In this document: in pieces, positions 1 to 7,098 of the stretch
Layout of the letters: each line of letters opens with the position of its first letter
Position numbering within the stretch: the stretch's first letter is position 1
Assembly: GCA_046735115.1 (NCBI GenBank)
Contig: JBKPSR010000101.1
Location: forward strand, 1-64,000
Source of the DNA: JACVRW01 sp046735115
Lineage (GTDB): Bacteria > Actinomycetota > Thermoleophilia > Solirubrobacterales > Thermoleophilaceae
Reading direction: 5' to 3'
DNA length: 64,000 nucleotides
Notes under the pieces: generated by a model
The model's input: the letters and a program-made list of their open reading frames with translations, nothing else
What the model was told of the DNA's origin: nothing
The model's database searches: none
Translations under genes and position numbers: made by a program

Positions 1-895
1 ACCTCGCGCATGGCTGCCGGATGTCTATGAAGGACCCCAGGTCACCGCCCTCGTCAGTGATGCGGTGGCCGACGACCTCGGCCTTCCACGCGGCCTGCCG
101 GTCGCGGCCGGCGGCGGCGATAACGCCGCCGCCGCAGTCGCCGTCGGCGTGGTCCGCGAGCGTCTGATCTCGAGCTCCATCGGCACGAGCGGGGTGGTGT
201 TCGCGCACCGCGACTCCTTCACGCCGGACCCGTCGGGCCGGGTGCATGCGTTCTGCCACGCCGTCCCCGGCGCCCACCACCTCATGGCCGTCACGCTCTC
301 GGCGGGCGGCTCGCTCAATTGGTGGCGCGAGCGGTTCGCGGGCCGTGCGGACTTCGAGCCCCTAGTTGCGGAGGCGGCCGACGTCGAGCCAGGTGCCGAG
401 GGGCTGCTGTTCCTCCCTTACCTCAGGGGCGAGCGTAGCCCGCACCTCGATCCACGGGCCAGCGGCGCCTTCGTGGGCCTCACAGCTCGCCATGGCCGCC
501 CCCAGCTCACACGCGCGATCATGGAGGGAGTGGTCCTGTCGATGCGCGACGGCCTCGAGGTCATACGCGCGCTCGGCACCGCCGTCGACGAGGTACGCGC
601 CACCGGCGGTGGCGCCCGATCGCCGCTATGGCTGCAGCTGCAGGCCGACGTCTACGGGTGCCCCATCCGCCGCACCAGCGTGGATGAGGGGCCCGCCTAC
701 GGCGCGGCGCTCCTCGCGGGCGTCGCCTCCGGGGTCTTCACCGATATCGAAGCGGCGACGTCGAGCGTACGCGTGCGTGACTCGATCACCGAGCCGGACC
801 CGAAGCGCGCCCGCCGCTACGACGAGCTCTACGCGACCTTCGCTTCGCTCTATCCCGCGCTGCGGGACGCGATGCACGCGCTTGCGCGACAGTGA
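1..895 (+). CDS. xylB: Xylulokinase (FGGY carbohydrate kinase), C-terminal part
   Basis: The reading frame is open from base 2 to the stop at 893-895, so the gene starts outside the window and about 297 residues are visible. It reads as the second actin-like ATPase domain of an FGGY sugar kinase: a glycine-rich GGGDNAAAA segment, SSSIGTSGVV, and near the end TGGGARSPLWLQLQADV, the FGGY signature region. The family phosphorylates D-xylulose to xylulose-5-phosphate in the cytoplasm. No other pentose genes are visible, so the exact sugar is inferred from similarity. An internal GTG at 65 is not needed as a start. Confidence 0.9.
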   Translation, partial: PRAWLPDVYEGPQVTALVSDAVADDLGLPRGLPVAAGGGDNAAAAVAVGVVRERLISSSIGTSGVVFAHRDSFTPDPSGRVHAFCHAVPGAHHLMAVTLSAGGSLNWWRERFAGRADFEPLVAEAADVEPGAEGLLFLPYLRGERSPHLDPRASGAFVGLTARHGRPQLTRAIMEGVVLSMRDGLEVIRALGTAVDEVRATGGGARSPLWLQLQADVYGCPIRRTSVDEGPAYGAALLAGVASGVFTDIEAATSSVRVRDSITEPDPKRARRYDELYATFASLYPALRDAMHALARQ

Positions 896-1243
896 TCGTG
901 TGCCCGGGATCACGCGCCAGGGCCGGTACCGCGTCGAAGCGCGGATAGCGGAACCGACTTTTTGCAGGTCTTCTGCGAGAGCCGACGCGGGGACTCGACC
1001 CCGGGCCCCCTCCTTCCCATGCAGAAGGGGGACTTGCTCCCGCGGGGCTCAATCCCGCTTGCCAAGTGGGACTGCGACGGATCACTACCTCCCGAGACGG
1101 TGTTCCCGATGGCGCTCGATACGGGCCCGGACCCCGTGATCGGCGACGGAGCGACCCGACCGTGCCGAGCTGCCTGACGCCGCCGCCGTCGCAGCCGGCG
1201 CCTCGGGAGCTGTACCGGGATCGGACGAGGAGGCCAGGGCGCC

Positions 1244-1277
1244 CAGAAGGTCGTGGGTTCGAATCCCACCAGCCGCT
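1244..1277 (+). tRNA. tRNA 3' fragment (T-arm and acceptor strand only)
   Basis: The segment has a perfect T-stem (GTGGG at 1253-1257 with CCCAC at 1265-1269) around a canonical TTCGAAT loop. An acceptor-like strand CAGCCGC and discriminator T (1270-1277) follow. No matching 5' acceptor strand GCGGCTG, D-arm or good anticodon arm is found upstream, so it is a partial gene. The 36 nt from 1244 differ at only three positions from those at 6107-6142. Such 3' halves are typical of integration scars at tRNA genes; that reading is inference. Confidence 0.55.
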
Positions 1278-1282
1278 CTCGG

Positions 1283-1306
1283 AAAGGCCTGCATTTGCAG
1301 GCCTTT
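1283..1306 (+). terminator. Hairpin after tRNA fragment, likely terminator
   Basis: Perfect 11-bp inverted repeat with arms AAAGGCCTGCA and TGCAGGCCTTT separated by TT, five bases after the tRNA fragment. The arms end in TTT on both strands, so it could act bidirectionally. The position suggests the original tRNA terminator. Confidence 0.55.
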
Positions 1307-1813
1307 CTCGCGTACGCAGTCACCTTGTTCCTCTGCACCCGGTCGGACTGACTTCGGACTCGCGGTCCGCCCGATCGTCGGCGGCTTCAAGGAAAACGCC
1401 CGGTTTGCAGGCCGATTCTCGCTCATCCGAACTGAAGTCATTCTGCAGGCCTGCAGAAGGTCGGGTGTTCGGCCCCCTGCGGCCGTGACCCCAACTCCTG
1501 CTGCAACGGCACGATCCTGCGGGCAGCGCCCGCCGGCGCGATAACCAGCGGTCGCGGTCTTGGGGGCAGTCCGGTTTCAGTCCGGAAACCGCGAGGTCAA
1601 CGTCGCCCGCTCGCGACCCGGCGAGCTATGGCCCAGAGCCCGTCAGCTTTCTCCGCAGGACGGCGTCCGAGGCAGCGGTGCGGTCCCATCACGGGGAGCT
1701 TGAGTCGCGGCAGTCACACGTTAGATATCGGCGAGGCGAGATCGCGTCTCGCCCACACTGCGGGCCAGGGTCGCGCGAGGATCTCGGCGAACGGCGCCTG
1801 CGCTTCAGGAGAG

Positions 1814-1978
1814 TCAGGACAGAAGGGTCACGATCAGCGCCGCCAGGACGCATAGCCCCAGGCCGCCGAACCCGATCACCATGTCGCGCCCTGCGCCGCC
1901 GTCGCCCATCGGTTCCATGGGGTGGGTTTCCCTTTGGTTGGTCTCTTCGGAAGCTTGCCGGGAAGCGCTTTCAGTCAT
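1814..1978 (-). CDS. Small single-pass membrane protein, 54 aa
   Basis: A 54-residue frame starts at ATG 1978-1976 behind a perfect AGGAGG with about 7 nt spacing. The first ~30 residues are polar (rich in S, E, Q and T). The last ~22 form one hydrophobic segment beginning MVIGFGGLGL and ending at the stop. The ATG overlaps the stop of the upstream gene on the same strand by 8 nt (ATGACTGA), so the two are probably translationally coupled. I recognise no family. An inner ATG (1918) is possible but has no ribosome site. Confidence 0.6.
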   Translation of the reverse strand: MTESASRQASEETNQRETHPMEPMGDGGAGRDMVIGFGGLGLCVLAALIVTLLS

Positions 1979-2462
1979 CGCGATTCCTCCTATACGTGAC
2001 TCTTGGCCGCGCGGGCATCGACCAGCCGCAGAGCAGGGCCGCGTGGGCGTCCCGCAGAGCCTGTGTGAGTGCTGCCGGGCCGAGTGGGGCGTAGACGGGC
2101 GACGCGCCCTCGCACAGGAGCCGCTGGACGAGAGCTATGCCCTGAGGGCTCGCCTCTAGGTCCGTTGCCCCGAGGTCTAGGGCTAGTGCGATCACGTCGC
2201 TGCGGGCCGCGAGGACGGAGCGCCGGTGGATGGGGACCGCGGCGCTGATTGGTGGGGTCGGTGCGTCCGCCTTCTCGACCAACGTAAGCAGGGCCGCGGC
2301 CAGCTCGCGACGATGCAGGCTCGAGCGAAGTTGGTCGGCGCGCCGGCTCAGATCGTCACTTTCGTCTGGCTGCGCGCCCGCGGCAAGACGACGATCCAGA
2401 GAGCTGCGGCGCAACCGCGTGCGCACTGCCGCAACCGGCGGCTCGATGAAGCCTGGTCGCAC
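1971..2462 (-). CDS. Conserved hypothetical protein
   Basis: A soluble, Ala/Leu/Arg-rich protein of up to 163 residues with the pattern DRRLAAGAQPDESDDLSRRA, then a run of helices. Near the end it has VLAARSDVIALALDL and GIALVQRLLCEGASPVY. I recall the same layout in unnamed actinobacterial proteins but know no function. The start at GTG 2462 is uncertain; an in-frame GTG about 12 codons later precedes the conserved part. It shares an 8-nt stop-start overlap with the small membrane protein downstream and is divergent from the histidine kinase. Confidence 0.65.
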   Translation of the reverse strand: MRPGFIEPPVAAVRTRLRRSSLDRRLAAGAQPDESDDLSRRADQLRSSLHRRELAAALLTLVEKADAPTPPISAAVPIHRRSVLAARSDVIALALDLGATDLEASPQGIALVQRLLCEGASPVYAPLGPAALTQALRDAHAALLCGWSMPARPRVTYRRNRDD

Positions 2463-2574
2463 TACCCGATCGTTGCGCCACCGAGGTCAAGACCGCATCA
2501 AGGTCGCGCGGATCGGCATTCAGATCTTGTAAAGCCGGTTAGCGCACCGGTTAGTGCTTCGTCACCATTCCTGT

Positions 2575-3966
2575 ATGCGCGCGAGCGAGCATCGCGGCGT
2601 TGCGAGCGGGCTGTTGGCTGCGGTCATCTCCGTCACGGCCATCACCGCGGCGATCTACGGCTTGCGCGAACTCGTGCCGGTGCTGTCCACCGGTGTGGTC
2701 TACATGCTGGCGGTCTTGTTGGTCTCGAGTGGCTGGGGCCTGTGGTTCGGTCTACTCACCGCCGTCTTGAGCGCCGCGGCATTCAACTTCTTCCACCTCC
2801 CTCCGGAAAACGCGTTCTCGATTGCGGAAGGTGAGAATTGGCTCGGGCTGGCGATGTTCCTGGTCGCGGCCGCTGTGACAAGCACGCTGGCCGGCGCCGC
2901 ACGTGCGCGCGCACGGGAGGCGGATCGCAAACGCGCGGAGGCGGACCTGACCGCCGAGATGGCCAGGCTGTTGCTCAGCGGCGAGAGCCTTGAGCACTCG
3001 CTTCAGAGCGTCGGTGAACGAATCGCCGATGCGTATCAGCTGCCATCGGTCGCTGTGGACCCGGGGTGGCTTGCGAGCGACGAGCGGAGGCGGGCGCTTC
3101 CATTGATTGCCGATGGGAACCGCGTCGGGACGGTGATGGTCCCCGCCCATGCTGACGAGGCTGCGCTTGAGGCGCTCGAGCACCGAGTCGTGCCTGCCCT
3201 TGAGACGCTGCTCGCCGCGGCGCGCCGCCGCGACCAGCTCGAGGCTCAGCTGATCGAGACGGAGACGCTGCGCCGCGCGAACGTCGTCAAGACGACACTG
3301 CTTCGCTCGGTCTCGCACGACCTGCGCTCGCCCCTCACGGCCATAGCGACAGCCGCGGGCGGTCTCCAGTCGCCGACGCTCTCGGACGAGCAGCGGCGCG
3401 AGCTCGCCTCCGTGGTGATCGCGGAGAGCGCACGCCTGGAGCGATTGGTGCGCAATCTGCTCGATCTCTCTCGTCTCCAGGCCGGCGGCGCCGAGCCACG
3501 CGCCGACTGGTGCTCCATTGAGGAGGTGGTGCAGGCCGCGGTCGACTCGGTCCCTGCTCGCCTCGGGACGTTTGACATCGAGCTCGACCCTGATCTCCCT
3601 CTGTTGCGCGCAGATGCCGCGCAGCTGGAGCGCGCGCTCGCGAACGTCATGGAGAACGCCGCCCGCTTCACCGGCACACACCCGGTCACGATTCGCGGTC
3701 GGCTCGTCGGCCAGGACGTGCTCCTGCGCATCACGGACCACGGGCCAGGCATCCGCCGGGAGAACCTGGAGCGAATCTTCGAGCCCTTCTACCGCACCGA
3801 CAACAATCACGACGGCTCCGGCCTTGGCCTGGCGATCGCGCGCGGCTTCGTCGAGGTGAACGGCGGCGGGATCCGAGCCGAGTCCGCGCCCGGGCAGGGA
3901 ACGTGCTTCGTCGTGCGGTTCAGGGCGCCGGCGAACTCCCTCGCCGAGGAGCCGACAGCACGGTGA
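2575..3966 (+). CDS. Sensor histidine kinase, KdpD-like (DUF4118)
   Basis: About 463 residues from ATG 2575 (a GTG at 2554 is the alternative; neither has a strong ribosome site). Order: three to four membrane helices (DUF4118-like, roughly 10-110), a linker with a coiled segment, then HisKA with SHDLRSPLTAI (phosphoacceptor His near residue 248). The HATPase shows N-box NVMENAARF, DHGPGI and GSGLGLAIARGF. This is the KdpD C-terminal architecture without the KdpD/Usp N-terminal part. The last codon and stop overlap the response regulator start, forming a two-gene operon. No kdpFABC potassium pump is in the window, so the stimulus is unknown. Confidence 0.9.
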   Translation: MRASEHRGVASGLLAAVISVTAITAAIYGLRELVPVLSTGVVYMLAVLLVSSGWGLWFGLLTAVLSAAAFNFFHLPPENAFSIAEGENWLGLAMFLVAAAVTSTLAGAARARAREADRKRAEADLTAEMARLLLSGESLEHSLQSVGERIADAYQLPSVAVDPGWLASDERRRALPLIADGNRVGTVMVPAHADEAALEALEHRVVPALETLLAAARRRDQLEAQLIETETLRRANVVKTTLLRSVSHDLRSPLTAIATAAGGLQSPTLSDEQRRELASVVIAESARLERLVRNLLDLSRLQAGGAEPRADWCSIEEVVQAAVDSVPARLGTFDIELDPDLPLLRADAAQLERALANVMENAARFTGTHPVTIRGRLVGQDVLLRITDHGPGIRRENLERIFEPFYRTDNNHDGSGLGLAIARGFVEVNGGGIRAESAPGQGTCFVVRFRAPANSLAEEPTAR

Positions 3967-4685
3967 GCGGCGAGCGGACCGTGCTCGTCTGCGACGACGA
4001 GCGGCAGATTCTTCGGGCCCTGCGGGTGATCCTGCACGACGCCGGCTTCGAGGTAACCACGGCCGCTACCGCGAAGGAGGCGCTCGACAGCGCGGCGCTG
4101 GGGCGCCTGGACGCAGCGATCCTCGACCTAGTGCTGCCCGACGGCGACGGCGTCGAGGTTTGCCGGGCGGTCCGCGAGTGGAGCGACATGCCGATCATCG
4201 TCCTGTCGGCCGTCGGCGAGGAGCATCAGAAGGTCCGCGCCCTCGAAGCGGGCGCCGACGACTACGTCACGAAACCATTCGGACCCAACGAGCTCGTGGC
4301 GCGGCTCCGCGCCGCGCTGCGCCGGGCCGCTGCCGATGCGACTGATGACCCCGTACTCCGCGCGGACGGCCTCGAGCTGGATCAAGCTGCGCACCGCGTC
4401 ACGGTCGACGGCGACGACGTGCATCTCACGCCAACGGAGTTCGACCTCCTGCGCAGCCTGATGCGAAACCGCGGGCGGCTGATGACGCACCGCGCCCTTC
4501 TGACCGACGTTTGGGGCGCCGGCTACGAGCACGACACACAGGTGCTCCGCGTCCACCTCGCCAACCTGCGTCGCAAGATCGAAACGAGTCCGCACTCACC
4601 CAGGCGCATAATCACCGACCCTGGGATCGGCTATCGCTTCGCCGACGAGCAGGACCACGGGTCCGAAGCGCGGCCAGGCCAATGA
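3963..4685 (+). CDS. OmpR/KdpE-family response regulator
   Basis: The 240-residue product starts at GTG 3963, which overlaps the kinase stop as GTGA. The receiver domain has the acidic pair in CDDERQIL, the phosphoacceptor Asp in AAILDLVLPDGDGVE and Lys in YVTKPFGPNEL. The C-terminal winged helix includes HLTPTEFDLLRSLMRNRGRL and VHLANLRRKIE. The partner is the kinase immediately upstream, and DNA targets are not visible. Starting at the upstream in-frame codon would place 20 extra residues inside the kinase gene, which is unlikely. Confidence 0.92.
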   Translation: MSGERTVLVCDDERQILRALRVILHDAGFEVTTAATAKEALDSAALGRLDAAILDLVLPDGDGVEVCRAVREWSDMPIIVLSAVGEEHQKVRALEAGADDYVTKPFGPNELVARLRAALRRAAADATDDPVLRADGLELDQAAHRVTVDGDDVHLTPTEFDLLRSLMRNRGRLMTHRALLTDVWGAGYEHDTQVLRVHLANLRRKIETSPHSPRRIITDPGIGYRFADEQDHGSEARPGQ

Positions 4686-4793
4686 GCCAACGCCCAATGG
4701 CCCGGTATCGCCGCTAGCAACGGAAGCTCGAGGGGTGCTCGGGACGGTGCCCGCGCGCGCAGCCTGGCAGCGGGAGCCCTTGGGATGAGTCGA

Positions 4794-5070
4794 TCAGGCG
4801 GAGGCCTGCATCTCCTCCATGTTCTTTGTGACGACCTCCAAAGTCCGGCCGAGCTCCTCGGTGGGCTGAACGCCACGACCTCTGTCCCGGCGAACAGGAC
4901 CGGAGTGTGGCCCGGGCCGACGAAATACGCGTCGCGGGCCCTTGATGACGTATCCCATGTGCTCGCACTGGCACTGGTCGTCGGGACGCCCCATGAAGAA
5001 CGGGGCCAGGTCGGCGTCCTGCGTATAGGTCTCGAAGCCGACCGTCCAGCCGCCGTCGAAGTGCTCGAAG
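4794..5070 (-). pseudogene. Cupin-domain protein remnant (deletion plus frameshift)
   Basis: Three minus-strand frames carry consecutive pieces of one cupin family. The first runs from FDGGWTVGFETYTQDADL to CEHMGYVIKG. The second, in another frame, is ARDAYFVGPGHTPVLFAGTE. The third is PTEELGRTLEVVTKNMEEM, ending at 4794. Between the first two pieces the usual strand pair (about 20 residues) is missing, so there is an internal deletion as well as a frameshift. The metal-site His residues of the second cupin motif survive (PPGH-like GPGH). The upstream end runs directly into an IS110 fragment, which probably replaced the true N-terminus. Confidence 0.7.
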
Positions 5071-5445
5071 CCTCCCTGGCGATCACCCGCTCGACCTCTT
5101 TGAGCTCTCGCTCGAGGAAGTCGATCTGACGCGCGTCGACCGTCTCGCGCTCTTCGTCGGGCAGCTCGAGCTCCTCAAGCCAGCGGCGACCGGGCGAGTC
5201 CGAACAGGTCGCTCACCTTGGGCTTTGCGACGACACGCCGCATTAGCGCCCCGTGCACCTCGTTCTTGGCCCGCGTGCGTGCCTTCACGACCTGGGAGCG
5301 CCGCGCAAGCCGCCGCCGCAGCGCCCGCGTGCGCGCATCGGGGCAGCCACAGCCCCTCGAGCGAGCCCGCCGCCAGCAGCTTCGCCAGCGTGCGCGCTTC
5401 GAGCCGGTCGGTCTTCGCGCGCGCCTGGACGCGACATGATGCGCC
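5071..5445 (-). mobile_element. IS110-family transposase remnant
   Basis: Three frames read in order as an internal part of an IS110 (DEDD) transposase. AKTDRLEARTLAKLLAAGSL is in frame one. RALRRRLARRSQVVKARTRA with NEVHGALMRRV and SDLFG is in frame two. RRWLEELELPDEERETV through DFLERELKEVERVIA is in frame three. The N-terminal DEDD core and the C-terminal transposase-20 region are absent, as are recognisable ends, so it is dead. It is fused head-on to the cupin remnant. Base composition is like its neighbours. Confidence 0.75.
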
Positions 5446-5577
5446 CGTTCGTGACGATGCCGCCCGAACTGATGCCCTTCCGTCATGGCGGCATGGGCCC
5501 TCGTGCTTGACCCTGACGCGCCGGCTTATCGCCAACATCTTCTAGCCCACCTCGCGCAAACCGAATCGTTTAGCCGG

Positions 5578-5654
5578 CGTACCGACCGGGCAACCCACCT
5601 AGAGTGGACGCTGCGTACGTACCGAAAGGGCGACCACCTAGAGTGGGCGCTGCG
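5578..5654. repeat. Imperfect ~38-bp tandem repeat with CCAC-N5-GTGG core
   Basis: Two units, 5578-5615 and 5618-5654, share CGTACCGA, GGGC and the block CCACCTAGAGTGG (5595 and 5634), followed by CGCTGCG with one mismatch. The core is an interrupted palindrome (CCAC, five bases, GTGG). The pair lies 55-130 bp upstream of a small membrane ORF, a plausible place for a doubled operator. No function is known to me. Confidence 0.55.
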
Positions 5655-5708
5655 CTTGGAGCCGCCAACCAAGCACCATCGATCACCCGGGGCAGGGGAA
5701 CGCCTCCG

Positions 5709-5843
5709 ATGCTGCCACGCCAATCGTCGGGCACCGAGCAGATGGCGCTGGCATCGGTCAACGTCAGGTGGTGGGCGTTGGCCCTCGTCTTCTCGCTGCT
5801 GGCATGGATTGGCCTAATTCTCGCGAGCATCGCTCTGCTCTAG
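5709..5843 (+). CDS. Possible small membrane peptide, 44 aa
   Basis: A frame from ATG 5709 encodes 44 residues with a single C-terminal hydrophobic segment beginning VRWWALALVFSLLAWIG and ending at the stop. An ATG at 5742 would give 33 residues. The ribosome site is weak. The frame stays open upstream to 5604, but that portion is not protein-like. The only support is the strong membrane segment and the tandem repeat upstream, so this is tentative. Confidence 0.35.
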   Translation: MLPRQSSGTEQMALASVNVRWWALALVFSLLAWIGLILASIALL

Positions 5844-6094
5844 ACCGTCCTCGCGGTGCAGCTTGGTCGGCCCCGGGCTTCTGACGGCCAGGGTTCAGGA
5901 GTTGCGGGCAAACGCCGGCAGCCTCCGGGATCCTCTCTCTACCTGCTGAGGGGTCAGCCCTGGCCCAGTAGTGGCCCAAACATGCTCGTGAGGGATCCCG
6001 ATACCTATGCGGAACGGGGCCCCGGAATCGCCCGCAATCCGTGCCTGTAAGCGGGTTTCTTGTGATGCGTCGTCCAGGGTCGTTTCGGTGGGCG

Positions 6095-6140
6095 CTGCGT
6101 GCCATGCAGAAGGTCGAGGGTTCGAATCCCTTCAGCCGCT
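6095..6140 (+). tRNA. tRNA-Gly(GCC)-like 3' half
   Basis: This reads as the 3' half of a tRNA. A 4-bp anticodon stem (CTGC/GCAG) surrounds loop GTGCCAT, with U33 and anticodon GCC. Variable bases follow, then T-stem GAGGG/CCCTT with loop TTCGAAT, then acceptor strand CAGCCGC and discriminator T. No 5' half (acceptor GCGGCTG, D-arm) is present upstream. Together with the fragment at 1244 it forms a 36-nt direct repeat with three mismatches, two of which fall in the T-stem. Confidence 0.55.
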
Positions 6141-6288
6141 CTTCGCCGAATCAGCGCGCCTCGATCAACGACCAGTCAAGTCCCCAAGGACGCGGCCCAG
6201 GGGCATTTCCGCGCCCCGGGTCTGGAGGCCGTGCTTCAGCGCGGCGCCGATCTGCCTCTGGACGGACGCGCGGCTGCCCCACGCAGAC

Positions 6289-6323
6289 GGCGGCGGCGCG
6301 CCCGGGTTGAGCGCGCCGCCGCC
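6289..6323 (-). terminator. Terminator hairpin of DUF1269 gene
   Basis: Perfect 13-bp inverted repeat (arms 6289-6301 and 6311-6323, nine-base loop), 12 bases beyond the minus-strand stop at 6336. No T-tract follows, which is usual for high-GC actinobacteria. Confidence 0.65.
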
Positions 6324-6335
6324 TGTGGTTGGGGG

Positions 6336-6986
6336 CTATGCGGTAGCGCCCTCCTTCGGCCGATGGAGCTTCGCCTTCAGCTCCTCGACCTTGGCGTGTG
6401 CGTCTGCCTTGGACTGCTCGACGCGAGCCTTATGCAGCTCCTTGCGAGCCTCGTGCTTGGCCTTCCGCTGCGCCTCCTCGGCCGCGGCGATCTCCTCCTC
6501 GACGTCGACCGCCGGCCGGCGCAAGACCTCGCCACCGAGGCGCGCCATGGCGGCGTCGATGACGTCGGAGCTCTGCTCGGTGACCTGAGCGAGAAGCGCG
6601 GTCCTGGTCGGCTCGACCTGCTTCGAGATCTCGCCGAGGACCGATTCGGTCGTATCGACCTCATCGATGTCGAACAAGGATCCGACGAGCATTCCGTACG
6701 CCCCGCCGAGCAGCATGCCGAGCGGGCCGCCGATGATCCCGACCAGCAGTCCGATCATGCCTCCGCTGGCCGTGCCGACGTACGGGTCCTCACCGACATC
6801 GCTCTTCACCTCGATGCGGCCGTCGCCGTCCCGCGTGACGACGGCGGCGCCCGCGATCTTGATCTGGTCTTGGGAATCGAGCTGCTTCAGGTCGGTGAGC
6901 GCCTGGTAGGCGTTCTCATCGTTCTTCGGGTCTTCGCCGAAGGTCACCACCAGCACGTTGTCCGGTGAGAAATAGTCGGGGGTCAT
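6336..6986 (-). CDS. DUF1269-family membrane protein
   Basis: The 216-residue product starts at ATG 6986, preceded by AGGAAAGG. The N-terminal ~75 residues are a soluble alpha/beta part with ALTDLKQLDSQDQIKI and AAVVTRDGDGRIEV. Next comes a glycine-rich paired membrane segment, GGMIGLLVGIIGGPLGMLLG. The C-terminal 90 residues are a highly charged Ala/Glu/Lys coiled coil. This is the DUF1269 layout, whose function is unknown; homologues are often stress-induced. A conserved 36-bp block lies 54 bp upstream of the start (7041-7076), shared with three other units nearby. It is divergent from the MalT-like regulator. Confidence 0.85.
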   Translation of the reverse strand: MTPDYFSPDNVLVVTFGEDPKNDENAYQALTDLKQLDSQDQIKIAGAAVVTRDGDGRIEVKSDVGEDPYVGTASGGMIGLLVGIIGGPLGMLLGGAYGMLVGSLFDIDEVDTTESVLGEISKQVEPTRTALLAQVTEQSSDVIDAAMARLGGEVLRRPAVDVEEEIAAAEEAQRKAKHEARKELHKARVEQSKADAHAKVEELKAKLHRPKEGATA

Positions 6987-7040
6987 AGGGACCACCTTTC
7001 CTGTGGGTGTTGTCAGGGACGGTCCCAAGGCTCCCGCCGG

Positions 7041-7076
7041 CGCGCGTGAGCGGTCATCACACACTTCATGTGATTG
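7041..7076 (-). promoter_or_regulatory. Regulon block 1, upstream of DUF1269 gene
   Basis: On the minus strand the block reads CAATC..., then AA at positions 11-12, TGTGA at 16-20, GAC at 22-24 and GCTCAC at 26-31. GTGA and TCAC form an interrupted palindrome with a 7-base spacer. The same bases at the same spacing precede three other genes (10631, 11803, 11842). It also lies just ahead of the MalT-like regulator, so it could serve both directions. Confidence 0.75.
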
Positions 7077-7098
7077 TGGGACAGTCTCTCTCGGGCAC

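Larger units (their letters stand above)
896..1813. other. Gene-poor stretch with tRNA-like fragment and hairpins
   Basis: Over 900 bases carry no convincing protein gene. The visible structures are a tRNA 3' fragment (1244-1277), a hairpin just after it (1283-1306), a shorter related motif CAGAAGGTCG at 1455-1464, a 7-bp hairpin with arms CGGTTTC/GAAACCG (1572-1591), and a 7-bp hairpin with arms GGCGAGA/TCTCGCC (1735-1753). The last could terminate the minus-strand pair that ends at 1814. Reading frames here lack family resemblance. Confidence 0.5.
5844..6335. other. Gene-free stretch ending in a tRNA fragment
   Basis: No protein gene is supported over about 490 bases. It contains a 16-nt match (5854-5869) to the aldo/keto reductase remnant near 15521, a tRNA 3' half at 6095-6140, and the terminator hairpin of the DUF1269 gene at 6289-6323. 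Confidence 0.5.

Noticed and set aside
1001..1062. tRNA-like arms on both strands (GCGGG/CCCGC with loop GCTCAAT on plus; CGGGG/CCCCG with loop TCGAGT on minus)
   Set aside because: Loops deviate from the T-loop rule and no matching acceptor strands or D-arms exist; GC-rich chance hairpins are likely.
2554..4685. Potassium-responsive KdpDE system
   Set aside because: The kinase lacks the KdpD N-terminal domain and no kdpFABC genes are in the window, so I call it only KdpD/KdpE-like.
5854..5869. 16-nt match to the aldo/keto reductase remnant near 15521
   Set aside because: Too short to call a gene remnant; noted only as a possible shared scrap.
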